Source of the DNA: Macropodus opercularis | Taxonomy: Eukaryota > Chordata > Actinopteri > Anabantiformes > Osphronemidae | Length of the DNA: 64,000 nucleotides | NCBI GenBank assembly: GCA_030770545.1 | Contig: CM061102.1 | Coordinates: forward strand, 4,453,501 to 4,517,500 | Direction: 5' to 3' | Shown here: in pieces, positions 38,091-50,847 of the stretch | How positions within the stretch are numbered: the stretch's first letter is position 1 | How the letters are laid out: each line of letters opens with the position of its first letter | Notes under the pieces: generated by a model | What the model was told of the DNA's origin: nothing | Database searches by the model: none | Seen by the model: only the letters and a program-made list of their open reading frames with translations | Program-made: the position numbers and the translations under genes

Positions 38091-40012
38091 CCTTTTTGTT
38101 CATTTAATCTCCTCTGTCAGCTGTTGGGTTTGATATCTTGACAGATTTTCTGATTTAAGCTACAATACTGCTTTTATCTACAGTATCTGTACACGAACAT
38201 GTAGAAATGAAGCTGCAAAGGAAGGGATTTACATTTTAGCAGATTTGGTGTTAATGATGGAACACAAACTGTCACAAAGCTAATAATAGATGTATGTGTC
38301 AAGTCATTTACAATTTTAAACAATTTGTATAAAATAAGATGAGAGAGGAAAGTGTTTTGTTTTACCAGAATTATTTGTTATGGATAAAATTGCCTTGTAA
38401 ACTGAGCCATTGCAATTTAAGCATGTCCCAAAGTCAAAAAACTAAAGTTTTAAACTACATTTTACTGTTTGACTATTTCGTGTAATTAATGTAATTCATC
38501 TGCATTCACTGGCTACAAACTGATGCCTTTTTCGCTATATTTCATTGTTCTGAGATACTGGGTCTAATTTGAATTTTTATTTATTTGTTACTTCTCTATG
38601 TTTGCACTAGAGGCCTGATTTTCTAACGGTTTGCATTTACAAACGCAATATTAGAAAATGATCTTTGTTCGATAGATCGTAAGTGAAGCATTATTGAAAC
38701 ACAAGCTACAGCTGAATACAGTGTGATGCATTGAGAGGGAGGGTCATTACTTGTAAATGCACTACTTGATATAAAGCAAAGCTCATGTATGGGTCATTTC
38801 CCAAACGCTCTGTGACAGACACCATTGAAACACCCCAAACCTCACTTTTTGTCATTAACACCCACAACACACACGATTAATAGACCGTTCACATACTTTA
38901 GTAGTTGCTGTCTGGGATCTACATCTGCATGTACAATATTATATTCACTGACAAAGAGAAGAAGTAACAAAACTTACATTTTCCAGCTGTATACAGTAAG
39001 TTAGTGTTTTATTTTTTGCCCACAGTGAATGAGTTATTAAAACACCTAACCCTGTGATCTCAAACCTGGGTACTCCAAGCAGTTTGCCCTGCGAAAATGA
39101 CCCCAAATCCATAGAAGAATCCTCCAAGAGCAAAGATTCAGAAAGCAACACTGAAGCCAAACATCAACGTTTAAGAGTCTATATGCAAATCACAGTGCAA
39201 ATGATCTTTATGGCAGGACATCGCAGAGGAACCAAGTGCTCTCATCACTGATGTTTGTCAAAGATTGTAACATTTGTAAAGAAGCCTGAAGTCCATTGGA
39301 AGAACGTGAGCATGGTTTATGTGAAAAAGGACACTGCAAAACAAAATGACACATCAGCGAAAATCCTGAACGCACTGGGTGTTTAGATGTGCAGCTAGAG
39401 GAAGAATGTTTTTAAGTAATTGCTGCTCTTTTAAGTTATTGCTGACAAGAAGTTTGACGAGTTATTAAATACTATCACTATCTTTTTTTCTACCAGCACT
39501 ATAATAGTTTTCATTCAAACTTGAACAATTATAGGTATGTTATTTTTAAGCAACTCCTGTTTACTTTTTTACATTTGTTATGCATGAAGCAAATTAATCT
39601 TGAAGGTTTCAGATAGTTTCTATTCCTAATTTGTCCTTTTTTGTTCACAGTTCATCCCCAAACTGGATTTGATTTCAGCATGTCAGATTATTTCATTCAT
39701 CATCTCAGCACAAAACATTTAATCAGTTTTGTTTCGCTGTGTGTGAGTCAGACGTCACCTGGACTGTTAACTTCGTGTTTCTATTTATACTTTTTTTATA
39801 CTGATATATGTATATTACGTGTTTGTTTTTGATACCTTTTAACAGCTGCTTTAATTCCATGATTCTCATGAAGGACTATAATTTCATATTATGCTGAGAA
39901 GATGTGCATGGGCTTGGTTTTGTTGTATATTATTTGGTACAGGGAATTGTCTTGTCTGTGTTCTGTAAATCATTGTTCGTTGGTGACCTCTGTGTTTACT
40001 GTTTTCTAAAAC

Positions 40013-40018
40013 AATAAA
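40013..40018 (+). terminator. rxfp2: Distal rxfp2 polyadenylation signal
   Basis: AATAAA followed 15-40 bases later by a GT/T-rich stretch (ggtggttttttttt), the usual arrangement for cleavage near 40,032-40,040. Confidence 0.7.
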
Positions 40019-40199
40019 AAAGAGGACAAATTAAATATTATTTGGTGGTTTTTTTTTTAATGCTGCAAAATATCCAGGAACATAAACAAAGTTACATACT
40101 GCTGGAAACAACCTTTAATATTTGCTATGGCAGAGAGAAACCGTCATTTTCATATGAGCAAGTATTTGTGCTGCTGCTTGTGACAAACGTCTCCACAAC

Positions 40200-40460
40200 A
40201 TCTATTTTCTATTTTTGTTAAGGGCCTTTCGTCACTTGATCTGGCTGCACCTGCGCCGCTCAGCATCCTTCCCTGGCAGGTGTCCTGCCTTCGGACCAAG
40301 GCGCGCCCCTAGCGACATGTTGACCGACCCCGCCATCAACCAATGGGAAAAGTCCCCTGCCTCAGTTTCCAGGAGCGCGGCGTCTGATTGGTTGCTAAGG
40401 GCGGGGCCGTGTCATCCCGAGCAGCAGCGCTGTCAGCCGGGGCGGCACGACTCCTGGAGG
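40200..40460 (+). promoter_or_regulatory. fry: fry GC-rich TATA-less promoter
   Basis: GC content and CpG rise sharply. The stretch has a CCAAT box at 40,340-40,344, an inverted one (ATTGG) at 40,387-40,391, an X-box-like 'ggttgctaaggg', and a GC box (gggcggggcc) at 40,399-40,408. There is no TATA box. This is the layout of a CpG-island promoter; the start is probably just downstream. Confidence 0.65.
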
Positions 40461-40562
40461 AGACAGACGAGACGTATTGATGAAAACAAGCCACCGGAGC
40501 ACACAAACAAAGCATCCGCGCCAGGAAATGATTCTGTAGTCGCAAAAATCGACGCAGAAAAG
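40430..40562 (+). other. fry: Probable non-coding first exon of fry
   Basis: The stretch after the promoter boxes ends in AAAAGGTAACG, a good donor at 40,563. The 5' edge is an estimate. It has no start codon that continues into fry and would join either alternative coding first exon. Confidence 0.45.
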
Positions 40563-40597
40563 GTAACGTTCAATTAATATCTAATTAAAGCTGTGTG

Positions 40598-40629
40598 TTG
40601 GCGTTTAACGGCTCTGTGTTAAACGCCAA
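40598..40629. repeat. Perfect 12-bp inverted repeat just inside fry intron 1
   Basis: ttggcgtttaac and gttaaacgccaa flank an 8-nt loop, 35 bases after the presumed donor. Confidence 0.85.
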
Positions 40630-42558
40630 AAGGCGACCGAGCGGCGTCTTGATGTACGATCGATAGAACTACCACAGGGGCTCGTGCTGGGTCGTTAGCA
40701 CAGCCGCTAGCTAGCCGGTTATTTCCCTCCATGATAATTATATAAAGCACACATTACCAGCGTGAACAAGCTTCCTTATTATCTTGGTATCACTCGTGCT
40801 TTGTGAGGCAGATCAGCTATTTGCGATAAAGGCGACGCTGACTATAAATAACGTTTCACGTTCAGTGATGGCGAGGGTCAAAATGAAGAGCCTCAGCATT
40901 TTAGCCACTAGCTCGGTAGCTTATTATTGTTAACACAGTGTTGTCGAGTCGCTGGCATAGAGCTTGGAAGCTATGAATGTAATATAGAAGATCTGGTAGT
41001 GGAATATGTGTAAACTTGGCGTCTGGCGGTGTCTGGCTCCGTGTCTGAGCCTCTGGACTCCTCTCTGGTGTGACGGGTTTGCTCATTGTGTAGGTGATTA
41101 CACACTGACAGCTTTAACGTTGAGACTCCAGAGTAGCTGTGCACTTCATGAAGCTACAGCAGATGCACAGGAGCCATTTTTGAATGTTTAGTGAGAATTG
41201 TGTGGGAGGAGTTTTTATTCGCACGCCGTATCACCATCCGAGGTTGCTTTGATTCTGGATGATGGTGGAAATGCTAAGGATTCGCAGGTGTTTAGTGAGT
41301 TGAGGTTGAAGCTGAGGAGTTGATCAAATCCTGCTGCTTCCTCACCCTTCTTTTCATGAGTCAACCACCCCCCTGTTCCACCCCCACCTCCGTCTCTCCA
41401 GCTGTTTGGCACAGCCAGTCGGCAGCAGCGACCCAGTTTATGCCATTGTTCTGTGTCTGGACGGCCAGTGTGGTATAGTTCATGTAGCACACATACAAGC
41501 AACGTTTAACCAATTTAACTTTCATTTCCATGTGTTGTCATTACTATTATCCCGCACTCGCTTCATCATCGTACGGGCTTTAGGTTGTGTACTGACTGGG
41601 TACAAGGTGATATTTTCTGATCACATGTATCTTGGTAAGCATGTGGGGTTATTCTACAAATATGCTGACTTATTTCAGTAGAAACTAAAAAAGTTAGTTC
41701 AGTATTTTATTATTATGTTGATTGTTTACATTTTCATACAAACAAGACAATGAACATTAACTGGATGTTACCTTACATGTTGATACTACGTCTAACATTG
41801 AACATTGTCAAAAACTACCAATGCTACTATGCGTTTTCTAAATAATTTATCTATCGGACAGTAAGGTCAGAGAGAGACTTTTAAAACATACATATTTTAT
41901 TTAAAAACATCAAAACCATTAACAATTAAGAGTTGCTCCAGTTTTATAGAAAGGGTGTTATGGCTGGTTCACAGCGTTTGTCTGTCTGAATGTGTCCCTC
42001 CTGATCTATAAAGTTATGCCTCAAGCTGTTTAAACCCAGCAGGGCACAAGCCTGTGCACATCTGCATGTACTGTACAGTCAGTCCAGTAGATTTTTTACC
42101 CCTCGCTTGACTCCTTACAGCCTGGTTAACAGAGATTCATCCATATGGATATGCTTTTGTAAGCAGAACTACCCTGTGTGTTGAAACTACTACAGTCATT
42201 GTGTGAAAAACAAATCATCCAATTACCATCCAAAGATCTGATGAGGGCTGACACCTATATAATACCCAAGGACACATTTTGCCCATTGACAAAGTGTCCA
42301 AAATCTGTTGCTCAGTAACGTGCTGGCCACTGATTAGTTCATTTGCTCTTATGTTGCTACCGAACTCTGTCCACATGTAGGAAAGGAGTAGAAACTGCTC
42401 GACCTCCCTCTCTCTTGACTAGTGAATCTCCCTCAGCTGGTGAACCATCTATCTTTCTACGCTGTCATTGTTTCCATAGATACCACCCAGCACCACACTC
42501 CCACTGGCTTACATAACCTGGTGTTTCTGCCAACCACACATATACTGAGCCATCAGTG

Positions 42559-42580
42559 CACACACACACACACACACACA
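42559..42580. repeat. CA microsatellite
   Basis: Eleven CA units in fry intron 1. Confidence 0.9.
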
Positions 42581-45500
42581 TTCCTTACCATCACACTGCC
42601 TCGCTGACTTTGCCTCAGGTCAGACAGGCAGTGTGTTGTTAGAAATTGTGGACGAGTTCTTCTCTTAAATATTGGTTCCAGATTATTTTGATCTGATAGG
42701 GTGTATTGACTTTTGTGTTGACCTAATCGTATTGTTTTATTTAATTATTTGTTGTTTTATTATATGTTTTGACAGACTTGTGTTTGTTTTAGGAAGATAC
42801 TGTAATTGGGCAAGACTTAGAGAACTCTCTGAGGCTGTTTACCGATGCATTAATCTGCACATTAAAGACCCCCAGTGGTAGTCTTACTCAAATATATATA
42901 AATACAGGTTAAAAGGTCGATGGGGATGCTTCAGTAATGTGCATTTATGTTTTAAAGAACATGTAGCCATACAGAAAATACTTTTATGTCAATTTAATAA
43001 TTGGCAGAGTAAAAACAAACAGGTGATTAACATCACCAAAGAGTAAAGATGTCTAAAACAAACAAACAATATGTGAAAGCATCTTCAACACCTGAATCTT
43101 AAATGTTGCTCATTGCATGAGGAAATATTTTTTCTCCAATGGGCTCAAGAGGGCACCATTGTAGAACAAGTGTGTAGGTTTACTGATAGCAGTAGAGCAC
43201 TAATACTCTAATTCACTCTGGTATTAAATGCACTGAAATGGAGGTCTCATGCACAGTAGTAAAGTAAACTCTTATCACACACTAAATATGAAAGACCAGT
43301 AATATTCTCTATTCTTGTAAGCAGTACCTGTCGTGGTTTCTTGCTTGTTCACAAATTAAACTCGAGTGTAAAAGAAAGGTAAGCCAAGACAAGAACAGCA
43401 GAACAAAACACGGTGAAGAAAAGCAAAAGTAAAGGAAGGAAAGTTTCACTTATATTCCAGCCAAGCAAAGGGCAAGTACCCCCATGCAATGCCAGTACAA
43501 ACATCTAGTAAAAATAAACATTTTGCATATCAGTAAAAATGCCTCCGTATCACAAAATCAGGGAAATCACCCAAATATGTGTAACAGCCTTAAACAATAT
43601 TGTTCCACTCTGGTTTCACCATATATACAAACAAAAGTTCAAAATAGTTTTGCCTCATAGAATGTCCGATAAACATTTCCTGCTTCCTCTTAATCAAAGA
43701 CTTAACCAGCTTTAACCAGCAAAGCCACAAAGATGTGCTACTGAAATAGTTCTCATATTTTTATTGACAATGGTGAGACTCAAAATATATACTTAATTAT
43801 AGGTGCTGTGAACAGACAAATGAGACCTCTGAGCATGGTTTTGCAAGAAGATGTTGCTTTTTGTGGTGAGATGTTGCTGTAATTAATTTTTCCCTTCAGT
43901 CCAGTAAACCCCTGAACCTTAGCCTTGCCTCAGCACATAGCAAAAGTAAACATGTTTATGCTGTCATTTCTCCTGTTTGACTGGGTTGCTGAGCGTCCGG
44001 GGCGGACCAGGCAGCTTTTAACATAACAACATATTTGAGTGACAAGGGAAATAAATTGTAGAAATGGTCGAAGAGGTCAATTGAAGTGAACAGTGGAAGG
44101 CTGATGAGGCAAGGTACTGTAGAACAAGACACATGCGATAGATGAAAAAGGTGTGGTACTGTACATGTGAACTGCATGTTGAGCAGTTTGTTTGAAAGGA
44201 CAGTTATAAAACTATTCCCTATTTTTTACAACAAAATGCTGGACTTACTCTGTCACACAGTAGGGAAATATAATAGCTTTGATGATAACAGGAAATAAAA
44301 GATGTTAAAGAGAACCAGCAGACTGTGACTGGGGCAAATTCCTTGCAGTTTCTTTTTGAGAACGTGCGTGGGAGAGGAAATGGTTTTATTTTATTTTAGA
44401 AAGTTTGCGTGGCTGGATAGGACTGAGAATTCTTCCTCATACCCCCATTAACAATAAAATTAATGCATTTAGAAGAAATGTTTGCTCAGATGCTTTTTGT
44501 ATTCATTTATGTATATTTATCTTTCATATGTATACATCTGAGAGAAAGAAAGAGTTGAATCCTGTCAGTAGCGCGCCTATGGGGTGCATTATATCTCTGA
44601 CACCATGTAAAAACAAAGATTGCCAGTTTACATTACAAGGTAAAAGTAACAAAGGAAAGACTAGATGGGATTAGTCTGTGTGTGTGAGCAGTGAGAGTGA
44701 CAGTTTGAGTATAAACACAAATGACAAATCAATGACACAGGAGTGACAGTGTTGACTATGCATACGCCACTGTGGGAACCCAAGCCAAAGGCACAACATC
44801 TTAAAGAAGCTTTTCATCACCGTAGGCTGGAATCTATAGTCGACTTTGAGTATAAATAAATATGGCCCAACACCTGCGTTGTTTGCCAACACATTCCTTA
44901 AGCGTGTCTTCTTGCCTAAAGTTGTCTGTTACAAAAACAGTCTCCTGTTTGTGTGTAAGTGAGTGTCTTAATACTTGGCTGTTGGACTCCCTAAGGGACT
45001 GGCCCGCCTCTCTAACTGACTTTGGCACCGTGCCTCGCTCTGCTTGTTTGCCAGCCTTAACTATTTCTTTGCCAGTATGAAGCAAGTGTCATTGTTCTGG
45101 CTAAACAGATTTTAACCTTTTGTCAGCAGAGAGTGAAAGTCATTCTCTAACACTGTACAACTGAAAGTAAAATTAATTTGTCGGAGCTAATGATTCATTT
45201 ATAATAGACCGTAAACAACAATGAGACATAGATGAGTGTAGTGCTGTGGATGAACCCATTAAAAGCCTTGTTCTATAGTTAGATGATGAATGTGTCTGTT
45301 TGCAGCCAAAAAACATGAAACCTTGCAAATACTCAGTGTGCGTGTGAGGTATTCAGGGACCATGTTGAGTGTAGGTCAATTCTGTTTCAGAAGTGATCAG
45401 AGCTGTCTGTCCAGAATTGATGAGTTTGAGTTTTGAACTTTTTTCAAAGGAATCTAGTCTTTACCCACAATGCAACTTTAAAGAGTCAATATCTGACCAA

Positions 45501-47117
45501 ATGGTGCCTCAGCACTCACGTGTTTCCTTGTTTTTTCTATCATACATTTTTAATACATGGAGGTTTCATACCTGTAAGGTTTCCGCATTATAGAAAAGTT
45601 AGTTTTATTCTTGCGATGAGATCATAAAGCTTTTGACTTTGACTCTGTGTCACTGCTCTTGTTAAAATGAAGGGATTCTAGATTTAGGATCAATAACATT
45701 TACACAACACTCCTTAGTGCATTTTTTACACCTACACACAGTGTGAGCTCACACAAACACACACTGGAGCTGATGTCATGACAATAGCGGCATAAACAGC
45801 AGGAAGTCACCTCAGGGTACAGAAGGTTTCCCCTGAGAGATACTGATCACTTACTGAGAAACATATGATACCGAGTGTCAGGTTTGCTTTGCATGTAAAA
45901 AGAAATGTGTTTATTGTGTGAAATATTCATGCGAGTTATGTTATAAAATATTAGCATTTCATGGTGAGACACTGGTACAGTCAAGTGTATGACTGGACAT
46001 AGCTTGATTTTGTCGTCATCTCAGAACAGCAGTAATTAGAGCTGGAGCAAACATAGTACTTCCTGTACATGTTTTTGTTCAGGATTAGCTGTAGAGTTCA
46101 GTAAAGACGGCAGTTCTGTACGTTTAGTTTTTGTTTTTAAATGAGCATTGTTTGAGATCAGGGGATCAGATATGCTCAAATTAACCCGTGAAATGAGTCT
46201 GCTAATCAAGACTAACAGCTAACTGTCAACAGGCTGTGTGTCTGTCTGCATTCAAGATTCTTCCTGTTTGTGTTTGGCTTTGTTTCCTCCGTCAGTAAAG
46301 GGGTGTGTCTCAGTAATCCTACACCCTCAACACACTGTAACTGGCTAAACAGCCCCGACCAGTGAGGATTGGGACTCAACTCTTACTCACACCCACATGC
46401 CATGCGTTGGCTGTCTGAATCAAGCTGATGCATGCCGTTGAGCCGTGCATTCCTACTGTGTCATACGAAAACGATGAAAACGAGAAGAAGGAAGCAGGTG
46501 TGTGAACAAAACAAGAAAGAAGTTGTTTTCTCAGTCCATGCTGGTGTTCAGGGGCAGTCAGACAAACCTCTGGGGGAAAGAAAACATTGAAAAAGTGACA
46601 GTGAGGAGGAGGAGCACGGTTAAGAGAACCACCCAAACGTCCCAAGGTACCCAATCATGCTGCCGTCTTGGAATTGGATCCCGCCTTGTTCACCACCTGA
46701 GAGTGGAGAAGCACAGCTATGCTTCTGAGACTCACTGAGCGAAGGAAGGAAACAAAGAAGAGGTGAAAGCAAAGCCTGGACATGTAAGCTGAAGATTTCT
46801 GAACAAAAAACAAAGTAAGGCGCTGTAAGATATGTCCATTTTTAAGCGACATAGTGAGAAGCGGACTCGACAGAAGTGAATCTGAACTCCCAGGAGAGCT
46901 CTCTGTCTGTAACAACAAAGCAATGAGATCACTGTCTCTGGTTTGAATGAATCAGACTTAAAGAGCAGAAGCCTTTGGAGGAGAAACTGGACACCGAAAT
47001 GCGACAAAGGAGATAAAAAATGAAAACAAGGATTTTAGGAGTCAATTTAACAGAAGTAAAAAAAAAAACCCATCAGGCTCTTGCTGTGCTGTAAGAAGGG
47101 ATTTTGTTTTTCTCCAG

Positions 47118-47484
47118 CTGAGTCTACACTTGAACCATCATGTATGTCACTTTCGTAGCTCAGTGGAAGACCACATTTTAACAAGACTTCCAGAAAGGAC
47201 CTAAGCTCCTCTAGCTCCTAGAGCTGATGCTGGAGACATGTCTCAAGAAGATGTGAAAAGCACGGTCAGTCCTGGGGCTGCCAGTGGTGCTTCAGACCAC
47301 TTCAACAGTGACACTACAATCCCAGGTCAGAACCAGGATCCAGAGAACGAGAGCCAAGAGCAGGAAGATATAGTTCTAAAGCGGATTGCCTGTCTTTCAC
47401 TGGACATGTATGAGCCCGGTGACTTTACTGGGAGGTTTACTAAGATCCAGTCCAGACCCAGGAAGCGCACAAAGATCATCAGAG
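47118..47484 (+). CDS. fry: fry alternative first coding exon (long N-terminus), coding from 47,238
   Basis: An acceptor (TTTGTTTTTCTCCAG) precedes 120 bases of leader and an ATG at 47,238. The frame runs 82 codons and ends in phase 1 at GTAAAG, exactly the phase needed to join the shared exon at 54,774. The peptide is acidic at first (EDIVLKRIACLSLDMYEPGD) and ends very basic (RPRKRTKIIR). I do not recognise it in human FRY as remembered. Its status as a fry N-terminus is inferred from position, phase and splice sites. Confidence 0.5.
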
Positions 47485-48785
47485 GTAAAGACGACTTGGG
47501 ATTATTGTTCTTAAGCGTTAGATACTGTAGCAAGGGTAGATGGAAAGAAACTGGAGCTTGTTACATTTAAAACTTGGTTTTGTAATAATTCTGGTACTAT
47601 ACTGTATGTTTCAACATGATGCAACACGATTGCAGTTTTCATGACCTGTGGTTTTTTAGACTAGAATTAGTAGAAGAGTTGAAAGCTGAAATAATTTTCC
47701 CTCACTCGAATGTGGGCTGGATTTAAATCCAACCTGGCATTGGAATAGGTTTTAGATCTTGACAAGCATCTTCATCAGATACAAGCTTGTTGCCCTTTCT
47801 TTGTTCAAATTACATTTGGTTGAACCAATATGTTTATATTTATATTTTTAACTTTGAGGAAAATAGTCATACAGTGTAGGTGAGAGGTAAACTCTGGAGT
47901 TGTGGTTCATTAAATGAGTACATACATCATTAAAGTCAAGTTGTCAACAGAAAATGCCATGAAAGTAAATGTTACTGTATTGGACCTCTATGCTGTGATA
48001 ATGTGCATAACTGAGGCTTTGATGTTGTGGAGACAGTTATGCCTGGCATGAATTGCACTGACACGCGCGTTCTTCACAACAGTTTTCTATTTGACTGACC
48101 CACCTGTGACAAGGAGACACCACTGTGTTAACTGTATCCACAAACAGCGCCTCTGTGGATGTGTTTGGCTTTTGTGCCTGTGTGTGCGCTCATCTGGAGT
48201 GTTAGGACAGACCTGTTAACACCCACTCGCAAATGTCAGGAGAACATATAGAAAAGACAGATGTGTTTATGTGGTGGCTTTATTGTAGACCTGCAGTATC
48301 CTTAAGTCGTGAATCAGTGGTTTGACAGAAATTTAATCAGCAGCTCCTCCTTCATCTTCTTCAGTGTTACGATGAGCTGCTTTTGTTGTTGCTGTTCAGT
48401 TGAAGGCATCACATTTATGTTAACACCATTATCTGAGCAAGCAGAGATTATTTAAGTTTAATTTGAGTAAATACAAGTCAGCTATCTCATTGTGGTGACA
48501 TCTGGAATATCACGCCTATAAAACTAAGTAAAACTATAAACCTTGATATTCAAGCCATGCTAAATGCTTGTCTTGTCTGCGTCCTACAACACTCTAAAAG
48601 TACTTTACTAAGAAGGAAATGTGTTTTAATGTGTTGGTAGGAATGTGTTTGTGCCAGAAAAAACAGCATGGAATATTTACTTAGATACATATTGGGCCAG
48701 CCTCAGCAATGACAATAATTTAGTAGTTAATAAGGGGAACTTCCCCAAAAGAAAGAGCCCAGTGTTTAGTGGATATCCAGAGAAG

Positions 48786-48788
<3 letters not shown>

Positions 48789-48822
<34 letters not shown>
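48789..48822. repeat. GT microsatellite
   Basis: Seventeen uninterrupted GT units, likely polymorphic. Confidence 0.95.
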
Positions 48823-48827
<5 letters not shown>

Positions 48828-50625
48828 GGGGGTTTCAAGCGAGCTTAGATCAATCAAACAGCTAAATGAATGAAGACATTTAATTTAAGGGTTGGATGCA
48901 GTGCAGTGTGTTTCTATATGTACAGTACAAATCTGTGCACAGTATGTGTTGTGTGTGTTTAGGAGTCACATTCCAACAGCTGGCATGCCTAGGCCCCTGC
49001 TCAGAATGTGTGGAATCTGAGAGCTCTATAAGGGGGTGTGTGTCTTTGTGATTTTTATTTGTAAGCGAAATATATATTATATGTCATATATATCAGTCTG
49101 TGGCCTGTATCTGTATTCTTAGTTTAGCTCATGAGTTTGAATAGATTTTCATATCTCAGACAGTGTACGCCAACAAAAGCAGACATTTTCCACAGTATGT
49201 TTCCCTGTCTGGCAGGTGTTCTTGTTCTTTCTCCATAGAGAGAGAAACTGATGTTGCTGGGCCAAACAGACACACCTGTGTCGTGTTCAGTTTGCCCATA
49301 TATAACGAAACATGCTGGTCAAAAACAATGACTCATGAAGAATGGCTGACCCACATATGAGGTTGCAGATAACAAAGAACAGACGTTGGTCACTTATTAT
49401 CTTGTAAATATGCTTGAGTTCAGCTATTTTCTGCCCCATTAAGTCGTGATTATACACAGACAGCTCACAGGAGACAGTTCTATAGTCACGTTTACTTAAT
49501 CGTGGTCTCATCTGGTTGACATTTCTCTGGCAGATTGGCTTGATTGGCTGTAAAAGTAGTAAGCGAGTAAAAAGAAACGCGTAACATTATTGTTATTTGC
49601 TGATACTGTTTGACTCAGATCTACGTTGGAGCAGCACACAGATCTCAGTCTCCTCATATAGTTTATGGATCTCTGCTACAGTTTTCCTCCTCTGAGATTA
49701 GACTGTAATTGTCTGTTAATGTGAACCAGGCCATCCTGTACTCAGCAGCTCTCCTGTGAGCGGCTGCTTTGCGTGAAACTGTATCTTATGCACGTTCTGT
49801 CCCCCGGCCGCTGTTCTCGTCCCTCACGCATTCACATGTCCTATGGCACTTCCACATTTCATCCAGGATCACATAATGACCCTAATTACGCTTCCAGCGA
49901 TAGTCACCCAGCAAAAGCCTTATTGCCCTGATGGCCATTACATGTTTTTGTTTAGAGGAGATATGTGACAGTTTCAGATAGGAAGGCAAATGATGTCTTC
50001 ATATTCTCTTTGACATTATTAGTGTTGTCTGGTTTCTTATAACCTTTTTATTTTTGGGAAACCCTGCACTAATGTATATATAACATGCCCTTTGACGTGT
50101 TTTAATCAGTTATATATATATGTATTTGTTTGTGAAACCTTAGTTGGAGTGGCTTTGCAGCATACTCACTCAGCGGAGTGCTACAAAACGATGATCAGGA
50201 AACATACCCTTACTGTTCTTTGCTTCCTCCATCTTAATTGTTGCAGTATCCCTTTTATTATTGTCTCCTCTTTGTCCTTCACGCAGTAGTTTTCACCTTC
50301 CAATCCTCCCTCCCTCTGTTTTCTGCTCTCACCCTGCATGGTTCTATGGATTGTTTGTTTTCTCGCTCTCTCTCCATCTCTATCTCTCCGTCTCTGTCTT
50401 TCCTCTAAGAGGATTGGCTGCTTGCGTCTGCCAACATCTGTGTATCACTGTCCTGAGAGAGCAAAAAAGAGAGGGGATGGGGTGTGCTAGCCAGCAAGAT
50501 AGCAACATAGCACACAGGCAAGGCTAAGTGCTGCTCTCTTTTTCTCTTACACACTCTTTCTTATGTGCGCACACAGCCAAACGCACACACTCAGCAGCAA
50601 ACAGCCGCAACATCTGCATCGCTGG

Positions 50626-50763
50626 ATGCCCACCTGCATCTTCTTTCCATCCCTCCCAGTCTTTCTCTCTGAGAACACTCCTCTTTCTCTTGCATCCTCT
50701 GTCCGCAACGCCTCATCCTGCCGTCCTATCCCCACTCTGCTGTCTGTCACCGTGGCGACATAG
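50626..50763 (+). other. fry: uORF in the fry leader (45 codons plus stop)
   Basis: The frame opens at ATG 50,626 (a further in-frame ATG lies at 50,563) and stops at 50,761-50,763, 11 bases before the fry start codon at 50,775. It matters only if the transcript includes this stretch, which I could not verify. Confidence 0.35.
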
Positions 50764-50774
50764 CCTCTGCAGCC

Positions 50775-50847
50775 ATGGCGACCAGCCAGCAGGATTCCGG
50801 CTTCTTTGACATCAGCCTCAAGTCTCTGCTGAAGTCCTTAGGAGGAA
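50775..50847 (+). CDS. fry: fry exon 1c: canonical start
   Basis: ATG in a strong context (gcagccATGGcg). Encodes MATSQQDSGFFDISLKSLL then KSLGG; matches the human start MASQQDSGFFEISIK. Phase 1 at donor GTGAGT. Confidence 0.92.

Larger units (their letters stand above)
37138..40035 (+). other. rxfp2: rxfp2 3' untranslated region
   Basis: About 2.9 kb, AT-rich, with no coding features. It has AUUUA-like runs, a hairpin at 37,540 and a worn interspersed repeat at about 37,916-38,090. The end is inferred from the polyadenylation signal at 40,013. A shorter form ending after the AATAAA at 37,469 is possible. Confidence 0.6.
40563..47117 (+). other. fry: fry intron 1
   Basis: 6.6-kb inferred intron from GTAACG to TTTTTCTCCAG. 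It holds a 12-bp inverted repeat at 40,598-40,629 and a CA microsatellite at 42,559-42,580. No exon or RNA gene recognised. Confidence 0.5.
47485..50774 (+). other. fry: fry intronic and upstream region between the two alternative first coding exons
   Basis: Contains a long GT microsatellite and, from about 50.2 kb, a pyrimidine-rich leader-like stretch before the second start codon. An acceptor-like site (tttcctctaag) lies near 50,410. No other feature recognised. Confidence 0.5.

Noticed and set aside
40215..40577. A 120-codon frame over the fry promoter
   Set aside because: It spans promoter boxes and the first donor, has no family likeness, and open frames are common in GC-rich promoter DNA.
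50563..50809. Overlapping frames before the fry start as a separate gene
   Set aside because: They lie in the pyrimidine-rich leader and overlap fry exon 1c; treated only as a possible uORF.
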